DNA from: a virus
Length of the DNA stretch: 26,025 bases
IMG/VR virus record: IMGVR_UViG_3300030389_002260
Location: 1-26,025 of that record
Strand: one strand, 5' to 3'
This document shows positions 16,201 to 23,885 of this stretch, piece after piece; position 1 is the stretch's first letter; the number at the start of each line of letters is the position of its first letter. The notes beneath the pieces were generated by a model that searched no databases, was not told where the DNA came from, and worked only from the letters and a program-made list of their open reading frames with translations. Made by a program: the position numbers and the translations under genes.

Positions 16201-16237
16201 ATTCTTTTGGACTTAAAAGAGTAATAGGCTCAGCCAT
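13205..16237 (-). CDS. Large internal virion (ejection-type) protein, 1010 aa
   Basis: The longest gene in the window. The protein is mostly helical, with many Lys/Glu-rich stretches. It has one less polar region, about residues 205-310, that includes PLGLDIAAQIALTGTF and a Gly/Ala-rich GGGTAAGSGVGTLAGEF segment, which could insert in or cross a membrane. The size, helical nature and place at the end of the virion block match ejected internal proteins of short-tailed phages (such as T7 gp15/gp16), but no transglycosylase or protease motif is visible. It is separated from its upstream partner by one base. The assignment as an ejection protein comes from general features and context, not recognised homology. 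Confidence 0.72.
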   Translation of the reverse strand: MAEPITLLSPKESNLLQSISALSEEERSKFFNENPSVQDYYSNLVKRLEAPRTPVDYDPTTFQSSIQKVGVGAQKIADIAEKTEDKLPNINLTPFLKTDFILNAYQNLYRPLGEWLDDEEKIQAAANLGLDINTTGADFLTRLKAGFGSRQLSFEDSKKLLTKQLGKEPYYIEDIQGIGTVFQANKGDRLVAFNRPGADAGDIGEFIAEEALPLGLDIAAQIALTGTFKQLPAGVVQNLLTGGGTAAGSGVGTLAGEFAKLAVGQHLFGLNQDKDYADLFQESINPALFAGGGTAVFNSLAFLGRGLYRALKGEKMPNDVVNKMNDMLENARKEAKSTIEPNVVPGFKPTLGQKYKSEELLALEDAFINTPGTDPLVRRAFLSNLQDNEESLVKFATELAEEFGEDFGEQAIEVFGRNFKSAAGEKKQKLLDRFRNNIKLKQENLAITTSKIPGYEGAAGDLGIHLYKDIPEEGGTYLSNLIKQNLEAQDALYETVKLSTAPFRATVTKTRKTLEGLLKQKKSNSLFTALDDPTFAERVFGKDANASKQLFLKLSNRDAQGKFISPLSLGELYETRKLLNRIRGGKKEVDLDPKEITQLMKAIDEDISVTLKQADSAGNKVTVGEREFTPTEAFNFAKDQYTKANQLARKQFIGDLRAGKIQPSQLFDETMNKSVRNASRNEYFDDVYDVLELGDDALITDLRFAFGERLKDEIARQKPSTRQNAVKEFLNNHSGIFKRLYPTKQDQKIFRQSARDLDYVAKAKVNYQEAIEKINARYAQFLGNTDDVISNIYNIFKGNPNESFLQLNSRRRQLASILKTSPELQNQFQFHLQKIILNDITTRDPFMGKIIDLDSLLKTINDPNFEKSFKIFFDKKYINNLKKLAETAELSNKRIMSSISKESAQNAKDIVRQITQPVSLGQRLFQFALGPLNAMSVRFRLFDKTQAEKSYDLLTRLITDETALESFIENRFKSMKQIKLSSPIGGLIARNYDGIISDDEIPEEVRLLEE

Positions 16238-16238
16238 G

Positions 16239-17975
16239 TTATTGAATACCTATATCTATACCAAGAGATTTAGCAGCGTCAATAGCAATGTCTGAGGCAG
16301 ATTTTTGAGGAGGTCCAATATTTTCAATATTGTTCTTTTCTTGAGATTGTATTGGTTGATTTAAATATTTTTGTAAATAAACTTCATATGGTCCTCTTAC
16401 ACTCCCAATAGATCTTCCATAAATACTCGCAAGATTTAAATATCTTTGAAATTCTTCATAATTAATATTATTCGGATCTAATAAAGTTGATATAGGACCA
16501 GTAAAATCTTTTTTAATATCTTCCTCACTTAAATTATTAGATTTACGAAACGATTCTGTAATTTTAGTTAAATATGGTTTTGCTAATCCGTCAATTTCAT
16601 TTTCAGCTTTATCTAAAGCTCCTGCTGTAAAATTAATAATTGCTCTAGCAGCACCCTCACGTGTGCCTGTATTAGCACCTATGGTGCCTAATGCATTTAT
16701 AATATCTTTATCTGATACCGCCCTACTTTCTTGACCTTTTAATAATAATGAATAATAAGCTAATTCTAAAAATAATGCTTTATAGATGGCATCATTCGCA
16801 ACTTCTGCTCCAAGTTGAGACCATTTGAAACCTATAGGATTGCCTTGATCATCTACAGCGTTTTCTAATCGATTTGCTGATGTTGCATTATTATCTGTCG
16901 TGTTTAAATTTTCGAAAAGTTTTTGTGTATTCTTAAGTTTTTCTTCTTCCTCTTTAGGTAAATTTACCATTATTAATCTTTCTAAATTCTTTACCTCAGT
17001 TGAGAACTGACCTAGAAATCCTCTAATAGCACCTGTAAAACCAGCTATATCTGCAGGTGCACTACCTGCTTGTGTGGCTATTTCTAACATTTGGTTTACA
17101 GGACCAATAATATTAAACGCACCAGCAACTCTGTTTGCCGAGTTACCAACTTGTTTTAAATAGTCTTGGTATTTAGCACCACCACCACCGATAGTTAAAA
17201 AAGCCTCAGCATCTCCAGTATTTCTTACCTGTAATACAGCAGCACCGGCAGGTGCGAATGAAGAGGTGCCATCTTCATTCATTATTTTCTTTAACAGTTT
17301 TTCATTACCATCTCGATCAGTAACTATTTTACCAGTGCCAAAACCTTTTGTTGGAAGATCTATATCATTAGGATCAAAAATATTTACTACCTTTTCTCCA
17401 GCTTTGCTGTTTTTATCTTCCGCTAATGCTACTTTTAATAATTCACCGTAAACAAGATCTTTTCTTTTATTTACTGCTTTTCTTACTTCATTTTGTGTTT
17501 CTTTTATTGAAGTTTTAGCTTCTCTAAAACCTTGTTGGAACTGTGGTGATTGACCAGCAGCAATAACTTCTTTTATTAAACCTTTTAAAAAGCCTGAATC
17601 TTGTGTGCCTCTGGGGTCTATTTGTGCAGTTAAAATATTCGCTATATCATCTATATTACCTAAATTTATATCGTCTCTTGAAATACCGCCTAATACGTCA
17701 TCTATACTTATATCACTTGTAATTTCGTCTAATCGATTACCAGTTGGTGCAGTTCTTGTTGCCCCAGAAGTAGGAATATTAGCAGTAGGTAAATTAGCTG
17801 TGGGTATATTATTAACCATAGATACACCACCTGTTTGCGGTGCATTTACTCCGGGAAGATTAACATCTTTAAGAGTAGTAACACCTCCACTTGGTATAGT
17901 GCCACGTCTATAAATATCTAACGGATATAAACCACCGCTTTGAGCTATCATTCTTTCTAAATCTTGTAAATTCAT
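16239..17975 (-). CDS. Putative internal virion protein, 578 aa
   Basis: A 578-residue protein that starts MNLQDLERMIAQSGGLYP. A Pro/Thr/Asn-rich linker (about residues 25-80) contains a small repeat of the form IPTANLPTANIPTSG. A long helical region follows, with Gln- and Lys-rich stretches. No enzymatic motif is visible. It lies between the Gly/Gln-rich protein and the 1010-residue protein with one-base gaps, an arrangement like the internal core genes of podoviruses. The role in the virion is inferred from position and size. Confidence 0.7.
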   Translation of the reverse strand: MNLQDLERMIAQSGGLYPLDIYRRGTIPSGGVTTLKDVNLPGVNAPQTGGVSMVNNIPTANLPTANIPTSGATRTAPTGNRLDEITSDISIDDVLGGISRDDINLGNIDDIANILTAQIDPRGTQDSGFLKGLIKEVIAAGQSPQFQQGFREAKTSIKETQNEVRKAVNKRKDLVYGELLKVALAEDKNSKAGEKVVNIFDPNDIDLPTKGFGTGKIVTDRDGNEKLLKKIMNEDGTSSFAPAGAAVLQVRNTGDAEAFLTIGGGGAKYQDYLKQVGNSANRVAGAFNIIGPVNQMLEIATQAGSAPADIAGFTGAIRGFLGQFSTEVKNLERLIMVNLPKEEEEKLKNTQKLFENLNTTDNNATSANRLENAVDDQGNPIGFKWSQLGAEVANDAIYKALFLELAYYSLLLKGQESRAVSDKDIINALGTIGANTGTREGAARAIINFTAGALDKAENEIDGLAKPYLTKITESFRKSNNLSEEDIKKDFTGPISTLLDPNNINYEEFQRYLNLASIYGRSIGSVRGPYEVYLQKYLNQPIQSQEKNNIENIGPPQKSASDIAIDAAKSLGIDIGIQ

Positions 17976-17976
17976 T

Positions 17977-19431
17977 TTATACTGAACCTAATCCTGCACC
18001 CAAACTCATATCAAATTGATTACCTATCGGTATTACAGATGTTGTAGAACCTGCTAACGGTGCAAGACCACCAAATATTCCTGCTACATTAGCTATAGTT
18101 TGCATAGGTAAGTTATATTGACCAACAAAGTTTTGGTAATCTAAATCAAGACCTGCTTGCTGCATACCTCTTTGTGTGCCACCTATATTACCTAATAATT
18201 GAACATCTGCTCTTTGTAGAGCAGGGAGCTGTCTACCTATATTAAGTTGTTGTGTGCCTAATTGTCCTAATCCTTGTCCTAAACTTGAACCTAAAGCACC
18301 TGTATAACGTCCTGCACCTAAACCTAAAGTTCCAAGTTGTGAACCGAGTTGACCGATACCTAGACCTACTTGTCGACCTGCAGTTCCTGCAGCTTGTCCT
18401 AATCTACCTAGTTGTTGTGCTAACTGTGATTGTTGAGCACCACCTAATTGTGTAGCACCTAGTAAACCTTGTAATCCGGCTTGTTGACCGGCTAATGTTT
18501 GTTGTCCTAATGCACCAGTTTGTCCTGCTAATTGTGATAATAATCTAGCTTGATTTGCTTGTCTAGCTTGTTGTGCTTCAAATGCTTGTTGTGCAGCATT
18601 TTGTGCTAAACCAAACCCTTGTGCTCTTATTCCACCTACTGCTTCTGCTGCTCCACGACCTGCACGTCTAGCTAATTCTTCGGAAGCTAATCTACCTCTA
18701 GCTCCACCAAAAGCACCACTTCTAACTTGTTGTGCTCTATTAGCTATATCTGATGTAGCTAAACCTTCGCCAACATCACGTAATGTTTGTTGCACTACAG
18801 CGTCTTCAAAAGGATTAAAGAAAGCACTCGTTGACCTAGGATCAAAACCTCTTGTAGATAAAAGACCTGCAAGACCTGCTTGACCTAAACCGCCTAATGC
18901 AGAAGAAATAAAGGGAGCTTGACTTCCTGCAAGACCTCTAAAGCCCATCTGTGCCTCCCTTACCCCTCGACCTACATCACCTGCTCCCATACGAGCAGCT
19001 TGTTCTGCTTGTCTATATAAATCTAACTCAGGAGCTAAAGAACCTTCTAATCTTGAAACACCTCTACCTGCTAAATCTCTAGCTTGTGCTAAACCAGTAG
19101 CAATTTGTTCTCTACCAGTTTGTCCGCTACGCATTAATTCTTGTGCAGCTTGTTCTGTTAAAGAAGCACTTCTATCTAAAAAAGGTCTATATGAACCTAT
19201 AGCTTGTTCACCTAATTCAAAAGCTCGTCTTTCTTGTGGTGTAAAGTCAGCTATACGTTGCCCTGTATATGTAAAAGGGTTAGTATCTGGTAAACCTAGT
19301 TGTGAAAACTGATTAACTAATTGTTGATTTAATAAAGGGAATAATCCGGGAATACCTGCTCCGCCACCTGCAATCATGTCTTGCACTATTCTGTTAGGAG
19401 CTATTATTTGTTGTTGTGATTCTACTGCCAT
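17977..19431 (-). CDS. Gly/Ala/Gln-rich putative internal virion protein, 484 aa
   Basis: A 484-residue protein of strongly biased composition. The N-terminal third has a conserved-looking motif TSAFFNPFEDAVVQQTLRDV (residues 201-220), similar to the NPY/F-x-D-V-x-x-T-L pattern seen in marine phage structural proteins. From about residue 270 to 400 the sequence is low complexity, rich in Gln, Leu, Gly and Ala with repeated LGQ and GQL units. Such low-complexity helical regions are typical of ejected proteins that unfold through a narrow tail. Its ATG overlaps the upstream stop by one base (TAATG). The function is inferred. Confidence 0.72.
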   Translation of the reverse strand: MAVESQQQIIAPNRIVQDMIAGGGAGIPGLFPLLNQQLVNQFSQLGLPDTNPFTYTGQRIADFTPQERRAFELGEQAIGSYRPFLDRSASLTEQAAQELMRSGQTGREQIATGLAQARDLAGRGVSRLEGSLAPELDLYRQAEQAARMGAGDVGRGVREAQMGFRGLAGSQAPFISSALGGLGQAGLAGLLSTRGFDPRSTSAFFNPFEDAVVQQTLRDVGEGLATSDIANRAQQVRSGAFGGARGRLASEELARRAGRGAAEAVGGIRAQGFGLAQNAAQQAFEAQQARQANQARLLSQLAGQTGALGQQTLAGQQAGLQGLLGATQLGGAQQSQLAQQLGRLGQAAGTAGRQVGLGIGQLGSQLGTLGLGAGRYTGALGSSLGQGLGQLGTQQLNIGRQLPALQRADVQLLGNIGGTQRGMQQAGLDLDYQNFVGQYNLPMQTIANVAGIFGGLAPLAGSTTSVIPIGNQFDMSLGAGLGSV

Positions 19432-20477
19432 TATACTAATTTCGTCCTTATTTGTTCTAAGTTAGCTATACCTTGTTCGTAATCTCCACCACCTAAATAA
19501 TCTACCATAACTTTTGGTAAAACGTATTCTTGATCACTTAAGTATACAGGAATATCATCACTTGTTGGTGTTCCGGGACCTCTTATTTCTCCATCAGGTC
19601 TAACCATCATAGCATCAAGTTTAGGTCCTCCGTCTTTATAACCTATTTTTCCACCAAACATTGCTCTATTTGCTCCAACGAAATTTCTTAAATTTGGAAA
19701 CTGTGGTGTATTTACTACTGAACCTTGTATATAAGGGTTATTTTGTAAAGGGTTTACTCCCGGTCTAAGACCTTGATCAGCAAAACTAAACCTACCCTCC
19801 GTTCCGTATGGGTCTTTACCATAAATAGCTTCGACTAATTTAGGAAATATTAATTGTGTTCCAAGTTGAGTTGTTAAAGGGTTTTCTTCAGCAAATTCTT
19901 CTAAACTACCTATACCTCCTTTAATTCTATCTAATACAGTTTTATCTCCTGCTACTTTAGCTGCCTCAGCAGCAGCTTGGGCTTTTTCACCGAAAAGCTG
20001 ATTCGCACCTATATCAGATATAAACGCATCAGATTTTTTATAACCTCCTTTTACTTTAGTATAGCCTTCATCTTTTAATATTTTATCTAAAGCAGATGAT
20101 TTTTCTCCTATACCTAATAAACTACCTAAAGTCGAATCACCAACATTAGCAAAAGCTGAACTAAATGCTTGTCCGGGGTTTGAAAAAGTAGCTCCAAACC
20201 CTTGACCCTTTGCACCAAAACCACCGGCTAAACCAGCAGCAAGTAACATATTTTGTGCATAATTATCACTAGCAGATGTTTTCGTTCCAATACCAGCACC
20301 GATTGCAGCACCGGGAAGTCCTCCTATAACAGCACCAATAGTAGCCCCGATTGCAGGACCTAATTTTTTAAATGCTTTTCTAAGTTCGCCACCTATTCCA
20401 TACTCAGGTGCAGACTCAAAATCTTTTTCTACCATATTAGATAAAGAACCTATTCCTTGTTTTTCTAACATTTCCAT
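19431..20477 (-). CDS. Virion protein with glycine zipper and GPGT-SDDIP motif, 348 aa
   Basis: Two features stand out in this 348-residue protein. Residues 40-64 are a hydrophobic glycine zipper with Gly at exactly 40, 44, 48, 52, 56, 60 and 64, a pattern known to pack membrane helices and pores. The C terminus has IRGPGTPTSDDIPVYLSDQE, a motif shared by many marine phage virion proteins, followed by YVLPKVMVDYLGGGDY. The segment between is polar and contains Asn/Pro-rich linkers. The start overlaps the basic protein gene by 13 bases; ATG codons at 20477 and 20471 are both possible. A virion protein that enters the host envelope during DNA ejection is a reasonable inference. Confidence 0.75.
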   Translation of the reverse strand: MEMLEKQGIGSLSNMVEKDFESAPEYGIGGELRKAFKKLGPAIGATIGAVIGGLPGAAIGAGIGTKTSASDNYAQNMLLAAGLAGGFGAKGQGFGATFSNPGQAFSSAFANVGDSTLGSLLGIGEKSSALDKILKDEGYTKVKGGYKKSDAFISDIGANQLFGEKAQAAAEAAKVAGDKTVLDRIKGGIGSLEEFAEENPLTTQLGTQLIFPKLVEAIYGKDPYGTEGRFSFADQGLRPGVNPLQNNPYIQGSVVNTPQFPNLRNFVGANRAMFGGKIGYKDGGPKLDAMMVRPDGEIRGPGTPTSDDIPVYLSDQEYVLPKVMVDYLGGGDYEQGIANLEQIRTKLV

Positions 20478-20767
20478 CTTCTTCTAGCTTGTCTTAATCT
20501 TGAATTAGGGTTTTTTGCTGCTTTTGGGAATTTTTTCATTTGTCCTGCACTTCTTGCACAATAAGATTTCCTACGTTTTGCAGCTTTACTGCCTTTTTTA
20601 ACTTTTCCAGTTACTGCAGTTTTTAATTTAGATCCGGGATTTTTACGTCTATAAGCTTTTACACCTTTAGCAGTCATACCTGCTCCGCTTTTAGTAGGTC
20701 TGTAATTAGCCCCTTTGCCTTTAGTAGTGCGTCGTATAGATTTTTCTTTACGTTTTGCTTTAGCCAT
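20465..20767 (-). CDS. DUF6321-like highly basic protein, 100 aa
   Basis: A protamine-like protein of 100 residues with 37 Lys/Arg and a single acidic residue. It contains MTAKGVKAYRRKNPGSKLKT (31-50), then KRRKSYCARSAGQMKKFPKA, and ends RLRQARRRWKC. I recognise this as the DUF6321 pattern, common in marine phages. Its charge predicts tight binding to DNA or to polyanions. The location at the head of the virion block suggests a packaged or head protein, possibly helping to condense DNA, but no function is known to me. Its ribosome binding site (CAGGGAG) lies partly inside a predicted leader structure, so translation may be controlled. Confidence 0.85.
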   Translation of the reverse strand: MAKAKRKEKSIRRTTKGKGANYRPTKSGAGMTAKGVKAYRRKNPGSKLKTAVTGKVKKGSKAAKRRKSYCARSAGQMKKFPKAAKNPNSRLRQARRRWKC

Positions 20768-20876
20768 AAACTCCCTGCATACAAATCCTTATGTAATCTA
20801 TAAATAGATGCAGGTAGTCTTATTGACTCCTGAATACTTTATATCATAGCTATTATTATTAATAAGATAAAGTTTT
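20768..20876 (-). promoter_or_regulatory. Leader region with predicted RNA three-way junction before the basic protein gene
   Basis: A 109-base gap, the largest gene-free stretch within the late block. On the minus strand an outer stem (20808-20814 with 20774-20780, seven perfect pairs, CCTGCAT/ATGCAGG) encloses two smaller hairpins, ATCTAT-TT-ATAGAT (20796-20809) and TACA/TGTA (20780-20783 with 20792-20795). The 3' arm of the outer stem includes part of the ribosome binding site of the basic protein gene. A weak promoter-like TTTATC-17 bases-TATGAT lies upstream in the same gap. Both are predictions by eye. Confidence 0.4.
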
Positions 20877-21188
20877 TTAACTTATAGTAACAGTCACTGA
20901 GCCGACAGCTGAAGTAGCAGTTCCTACAATACATTTAGCTGTAAATGGTGTAGAGAGGTTTACAAACTCAAACCCATCCCATAGCTGTAAAGAATTAGTA
21001 GAAGTATTAAAAATTATAGTGCCGGTGTTAAAATTTTGTTTATCTCTATCTGTGGTATTTACTTGATAAGTATTTAATATATCTACTTGCCCTAAATTAA
21101 GTTCAAGTATTCTAATTAATTTATTAAATAATTCTGGACTTACTTCATCTACTGCAAAAGGCAAATTAGTCGGTAATAATTTAGCCAT
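20877..21188 (-). CDS. Small fibre- or neck-like virion protein, 103 aa
   Basis: A 103-residue protein with a helical N terminus and a beta-rich C terminus. The segment FNTGTIIFNTSTNSLQLWDG (53-72), followed by FEFVNLST, matches the repeat-type beta unit seen in phage tail fibres and appendages (gTxxyNTsTnxLqxwdG). The end is rich in Val, Ser and Thr. Its ATG overlaps the stop codon of the gp10-like gene by one base, so the two proteins are probably made together and could be joined in the tail. The family is not recognised beyond the fibre-like motif. Confidence 0.7.
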   Translation of the reverse strand: MAKLLPTNLPFAVDEVSPELFNKLIRILELNLGQVDILNTYQVNTTDRDKQNFNTGTIIFNTSTNSLQLWDGFEFVNLSTPFTAKCIVGTATSAVGSVTVTIS

Positions 21189-23059
21189 TACCTTCTACCG
21201 TCTTGCCTTACATCTACTCTTGTAGCTCCTAATCTCCAACCTGTGCCTGTATTAGCAGGTGCGTTATCATCATCTGATTCTACTCTAAATACAAACTGTC
21301 TACCCCTAGCTCTTATATGTTTTTGAGTTGTAGTAGAAGTAATTTCACTAGTATTAGCAGTAGATAAGTCCTCGTTAGGAAAGTTTCTAACTTTAGTAAC
21401 CATATTTAATTGACCGCCACCAGAATTAGATAAAAATTTAACGTCAGGTATTAACCTATTTATAAAAGAAAACGTATCACCTTCACCAATATCAATATCA
21501 GAACTTTCTATAAACACACCTGTCATAGGTTGACCATCATCATCAAAACCAGTTTCATGTTGATAAATATAATTATTAGCACTAGCTTGTGGGAAATTTT
21601 CCACCCCCTCGTCTAACCATGAAGTTCTAATAAGTTGTCCATATGTCCAAGTATCTTCTTCATAGTTATATATTACATATCTATCTATTTCATCAGACGA
21701 AGCAGAAGGATAAAACCATCCGACTTCATTTTTATTATTTATAGTAAACGCAAATATTTTATAAGCTTGATTTCTGTTAATATCACTAAATACATAATTT
21801 TGCACTGTGCACCTTACTTTATTAACAGCTCCTGTATAAGCATAAAAATTTTCATATCCCATCCATAAAACAGCTTTCGGTGTAGTTATAGCTGCTTTTG
21901 GAGCCATCAAACCGGAATTTTCATTAATTAAATTAATTCCAAAAGTAAAAGGAGGTCCTATAAATTGCATAGAATATAATGAGGTATCTGTCCATATTAA
22001 TATTTCTTGTCTAGCTTTGACTCCGCCTACAATTAAAGAACCAGAGGATAATCTTAAACTTCCTGCAGTATTAGTAGTTAAAGGTTTGAATACTGCAGGA
22101 TTTTCTTGATCACTAAAAGTTATTAACATAGGATCTAAAGTTCCTGTTCTAGCATCTTCATTAGCGTTTAATGGATCAGAACCTAAAACTATTAAATGCC
22201 TATCAGTTTCTGAAGTTATAACTTGCAGTCCTGCTGTAGGTGCTAAACTAGCTCCTGATAATGATGATAAAGCCACCGCCCTAGTGTTTAGACCATTAGT
22301 TTGATCCCAATAAAAAATGCCCCCTCCTCTAGGGTTTATAACTAAATCTTCACCAAAATTATCATGTGTCCAAAGTCTTAATTGATTTGATGCAGATATA
22401 GGTGAAGTAGAACCCCAACCTCCATCACCCCAAGTATTTACACCCCAACCACTAGATGCAACAAACACATCTAAACCAGTATTAATCTGATAAGCCCCTA
22501 CAACAGATCCCCCACCATTACCTGTGTCGCTAGAATTAGCAGTAACAGTTACTCCGCTAGTATTTTTAGCTTCTATTGTGTAAGAGTTTGCATTAACAAT
22601 ACTAGCTATTTGATATTCTTGATTTAATACAGCAGCAGTTATATTACCGCCTAAAGAAGAAGCACCAGAAAAAGTAACGAAATCATTTTTTACTGCTCCG
22701 TGTGCAGTATCTGTTACTGTTATTGTAGCGTCTGTATTAGTTGCAGAAAAAGTAACATCACCTGCTGCAGTAGTTGATCTTATAGGTGTTATGTCATTGT
22801 AAGATGAGCCTTCTAAAATATAATATTTTAAATTAGTTCCTATACCTAACAACTTTGTGCTACTTAAAGTAACCCAATTATGTAAAGCTCTTGCTGTGCC
22901 TAAAAAAGTATTAGCTGTTAATTTTAACCAACCCCCAAATTTTTCTGGTCTACCTTTTCTAAAACGAACTAAATTAACATCAAACCAACCACCTTCATTA
23001 TCATAGTCAGTGCCTTCTCTATTTATTCCCGGTCTGAATATTAATTTTTGTAATGCCAT
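21188..23059 (-). CDS. P22 gp10-like tail/head-completion protein, 623 aa
   Basis: The protein starts MALQKLIFRPGINREGTDYD, then GGWFDVNLVRFRKGRPEKFG. This opening is shared by a widespread set of marine phage structural proteins that I associate with the P22 gp10 (DNA-stabilising tail hub) family. The rest is beta-rich with many short aromatic turns (GWGVNTWGDGGWG near residue 206), as for a propeller- or barrel-type hub. At 623 residues it is longer than P22 gp10 (472). An inserted Thr/Ser/Val-rich domain at about 100-190, resembling an Ig-like fold, could account for this. It sits right after the lysozyme gene. The family link is tentative. Confidence 0.65.
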   Translation of the reverse strand: MALQKLIFRPGINREGTDYDNEGGWFDVNLVRFRKGRPEKFGGWLKLTANTFLGTARALHNWVTLSSTKLLGIGTNLKYYILEGSSYNDITPIRSTTAAGDVTFSATNTDATITVTDTAHGAVKNDFVTFSGASSLGGNITAAVLNQEYQIASIVNANSYTIEAKNTSGVTVTANSSDTGNGGGSVVGAYQINTGLDVFVASSGWGVNTWGDGGWGSTSPISASNQLRLWTHDNFGEDLVINPRGGGIFYWDQTNGLNTRAVALSSLSGASLAPTAGLQVITSETDRHLIVLGSDPLNANEDARTGTLDPMLITFSDQENPAVFKPLTTNTAGSLRLSSGSLIVGGVKARQEILIWTDTSLYSMQFIGPPFTFGINLINENSGLMAPKAAITTPKAVLWMGYENFYAYTGAVNKVRCTVQNYVFSDINRNQAYKIFAFTINNKNEVGWFYPSASSDEIDRYVIYNYEEDTWTYGQLIRTSWLDEGVENFPQASANNYIYQHETGFDDDGQPMTGVFIESSDIDIGEGDTFSFINRLIPDVKFLSNSGGGQLNMVTKVRNFPNEDLSTANTSEITSTTTQKHIRARGRQFVFRVESDDDNAPANTGTGWRLGATRVDVRQDGRR

Positions 23060-23503
23060 TTACACCTCAGTCCAATCTTTACCTTCAAATAATAAAGCTT
23101 CTGCTTCTCTACGTCTTACTAAACCTTGTAAAACCTTACCACCTGCTTTATTCCAACGTTTAATTTGATGAGGCACTTCATTAAAATCTTTATCATTCAG
23201 AACTTTTAACATAGTGCTTTCATTTAAATTTGTTGGACCTAAATTATACGTCCATGATACTAAAGCATCAAACTCATTTTGTTTTAAATCAATCTTGACT
23301 GCTTTTTCAACATGTTCGCAATACTCATCTAATTCATTAAGTAACATATTGTCAGCTTGTTCTTTAGAAATAGTCATACCTTCTCTAACGTTTTTTGTAT
23401 GACCATATCCAATAGTCCAAACTCCAACTGCGTCTTTATATGCTTCTAATTCACAACCTTCAAACTTTTTAATTAAATTAATACCTTCACTTGATATATG
23501 CAT
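23060..23503 (-). CDS. T4-type lysozyme (GH24 muramidase, endolysin)
   Basis: The endolysin cuts the glycan of peptidoglycan. In the 147-residue form starting at 23503, the catalytic triad is E15, D24 and T30, with exactly the E-8-D-5-T spacing of T4 lysozyme; WTIGYGHT follows. NEFDALVSWTYNLGP and the C-terminal RWNKAGGKVLQGLVRRREAE are also typical. The start at 23503 is chosen because GGGGAG lies nine bases upstream, while the longer frame from 23545 has no such site and extends into the thermonuclease gene. There is no signal peptide or signal-anchor segment, so release needs a holin. The thermonuclease stop codon ends one base before this start. Confidence 0.93.
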   Translation of the reverse strand: MHISSEGINLIKKFEGCELEAYKDAVGVWTIGYGHTKNVREGMTISKEQADNMLLNELDEYCEHVEKAVKIDLKQNEFDALVSWTYNLGPTNLNESTMLKVLNDKDFNEVPHQIKRWNKAGGKVLQGLVRRREAEALLFEGKDWTEV

Positions 23504-23504
23504 A

Positions 23505-23885
23505 CTAATAATCTCCCCAAATTTTAGTTTTTTTACCACCATCATATTCTACTGCGTGTCCTTCTTTTACTAAAATATCACACATATTTTCTCCCTTTTC
23601 TGTATAAGGTATAGCTAATATTCTGCCATATTTACCCTTACCAAAAGACTGTATTTTAATTTTACCTATACAAAGTTCTTTTAATCTATCTTTTGCTGCA
23701 AGCCCTAATTTTTTCTCTGCTAAATCACGGGTCCTTGACTCAGGTGTGTCTATGCCTGCCAACCTGCAGCGTTGTTTATACAGGCGGACATCAAACCCTA
23801 AGTCAAGGGTAACATCAATAGTATCGCCATCTACTACTTTTTCTATAGTAGCTTGATACACATATGGTTCGGGTGATTTACTCAT
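23505..23885 (-). CDS. Thermonuclease (SNase family)
   Basis: A 126-residue staphylococcal-nuclease-type enzyme that cuts DNA and RNA. Catalytic residues are R41 and E49 (CRLAGIDTPES) and R88 (GKYGRIL), with the calcium-binding D21 in VVDGDT (residues 17-22). All the key residues are present. There is no signal peptide, so it probably acts in the cytoplasm. Degradation of host DNA to feed the phage nucleotide pool is a common proposal for phage SNases, and its place between spanin-like and lysozyme genes shows late expression. The start overlaps the lipoprotein gene by eight bases. Confidence 0.93.
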   Translation of the reverse strand: MSKSPEPYVYQATIEKVVDGDTIDVTLDLGFDVRLYKQRCRLAGIDTPESRTRDLAEKKLGLAAKDRLKELCIGKIKIQSFGKGKYGRILAIPYTEKGENMCDILVKEGHAVEYDGGKKTKIWGDY

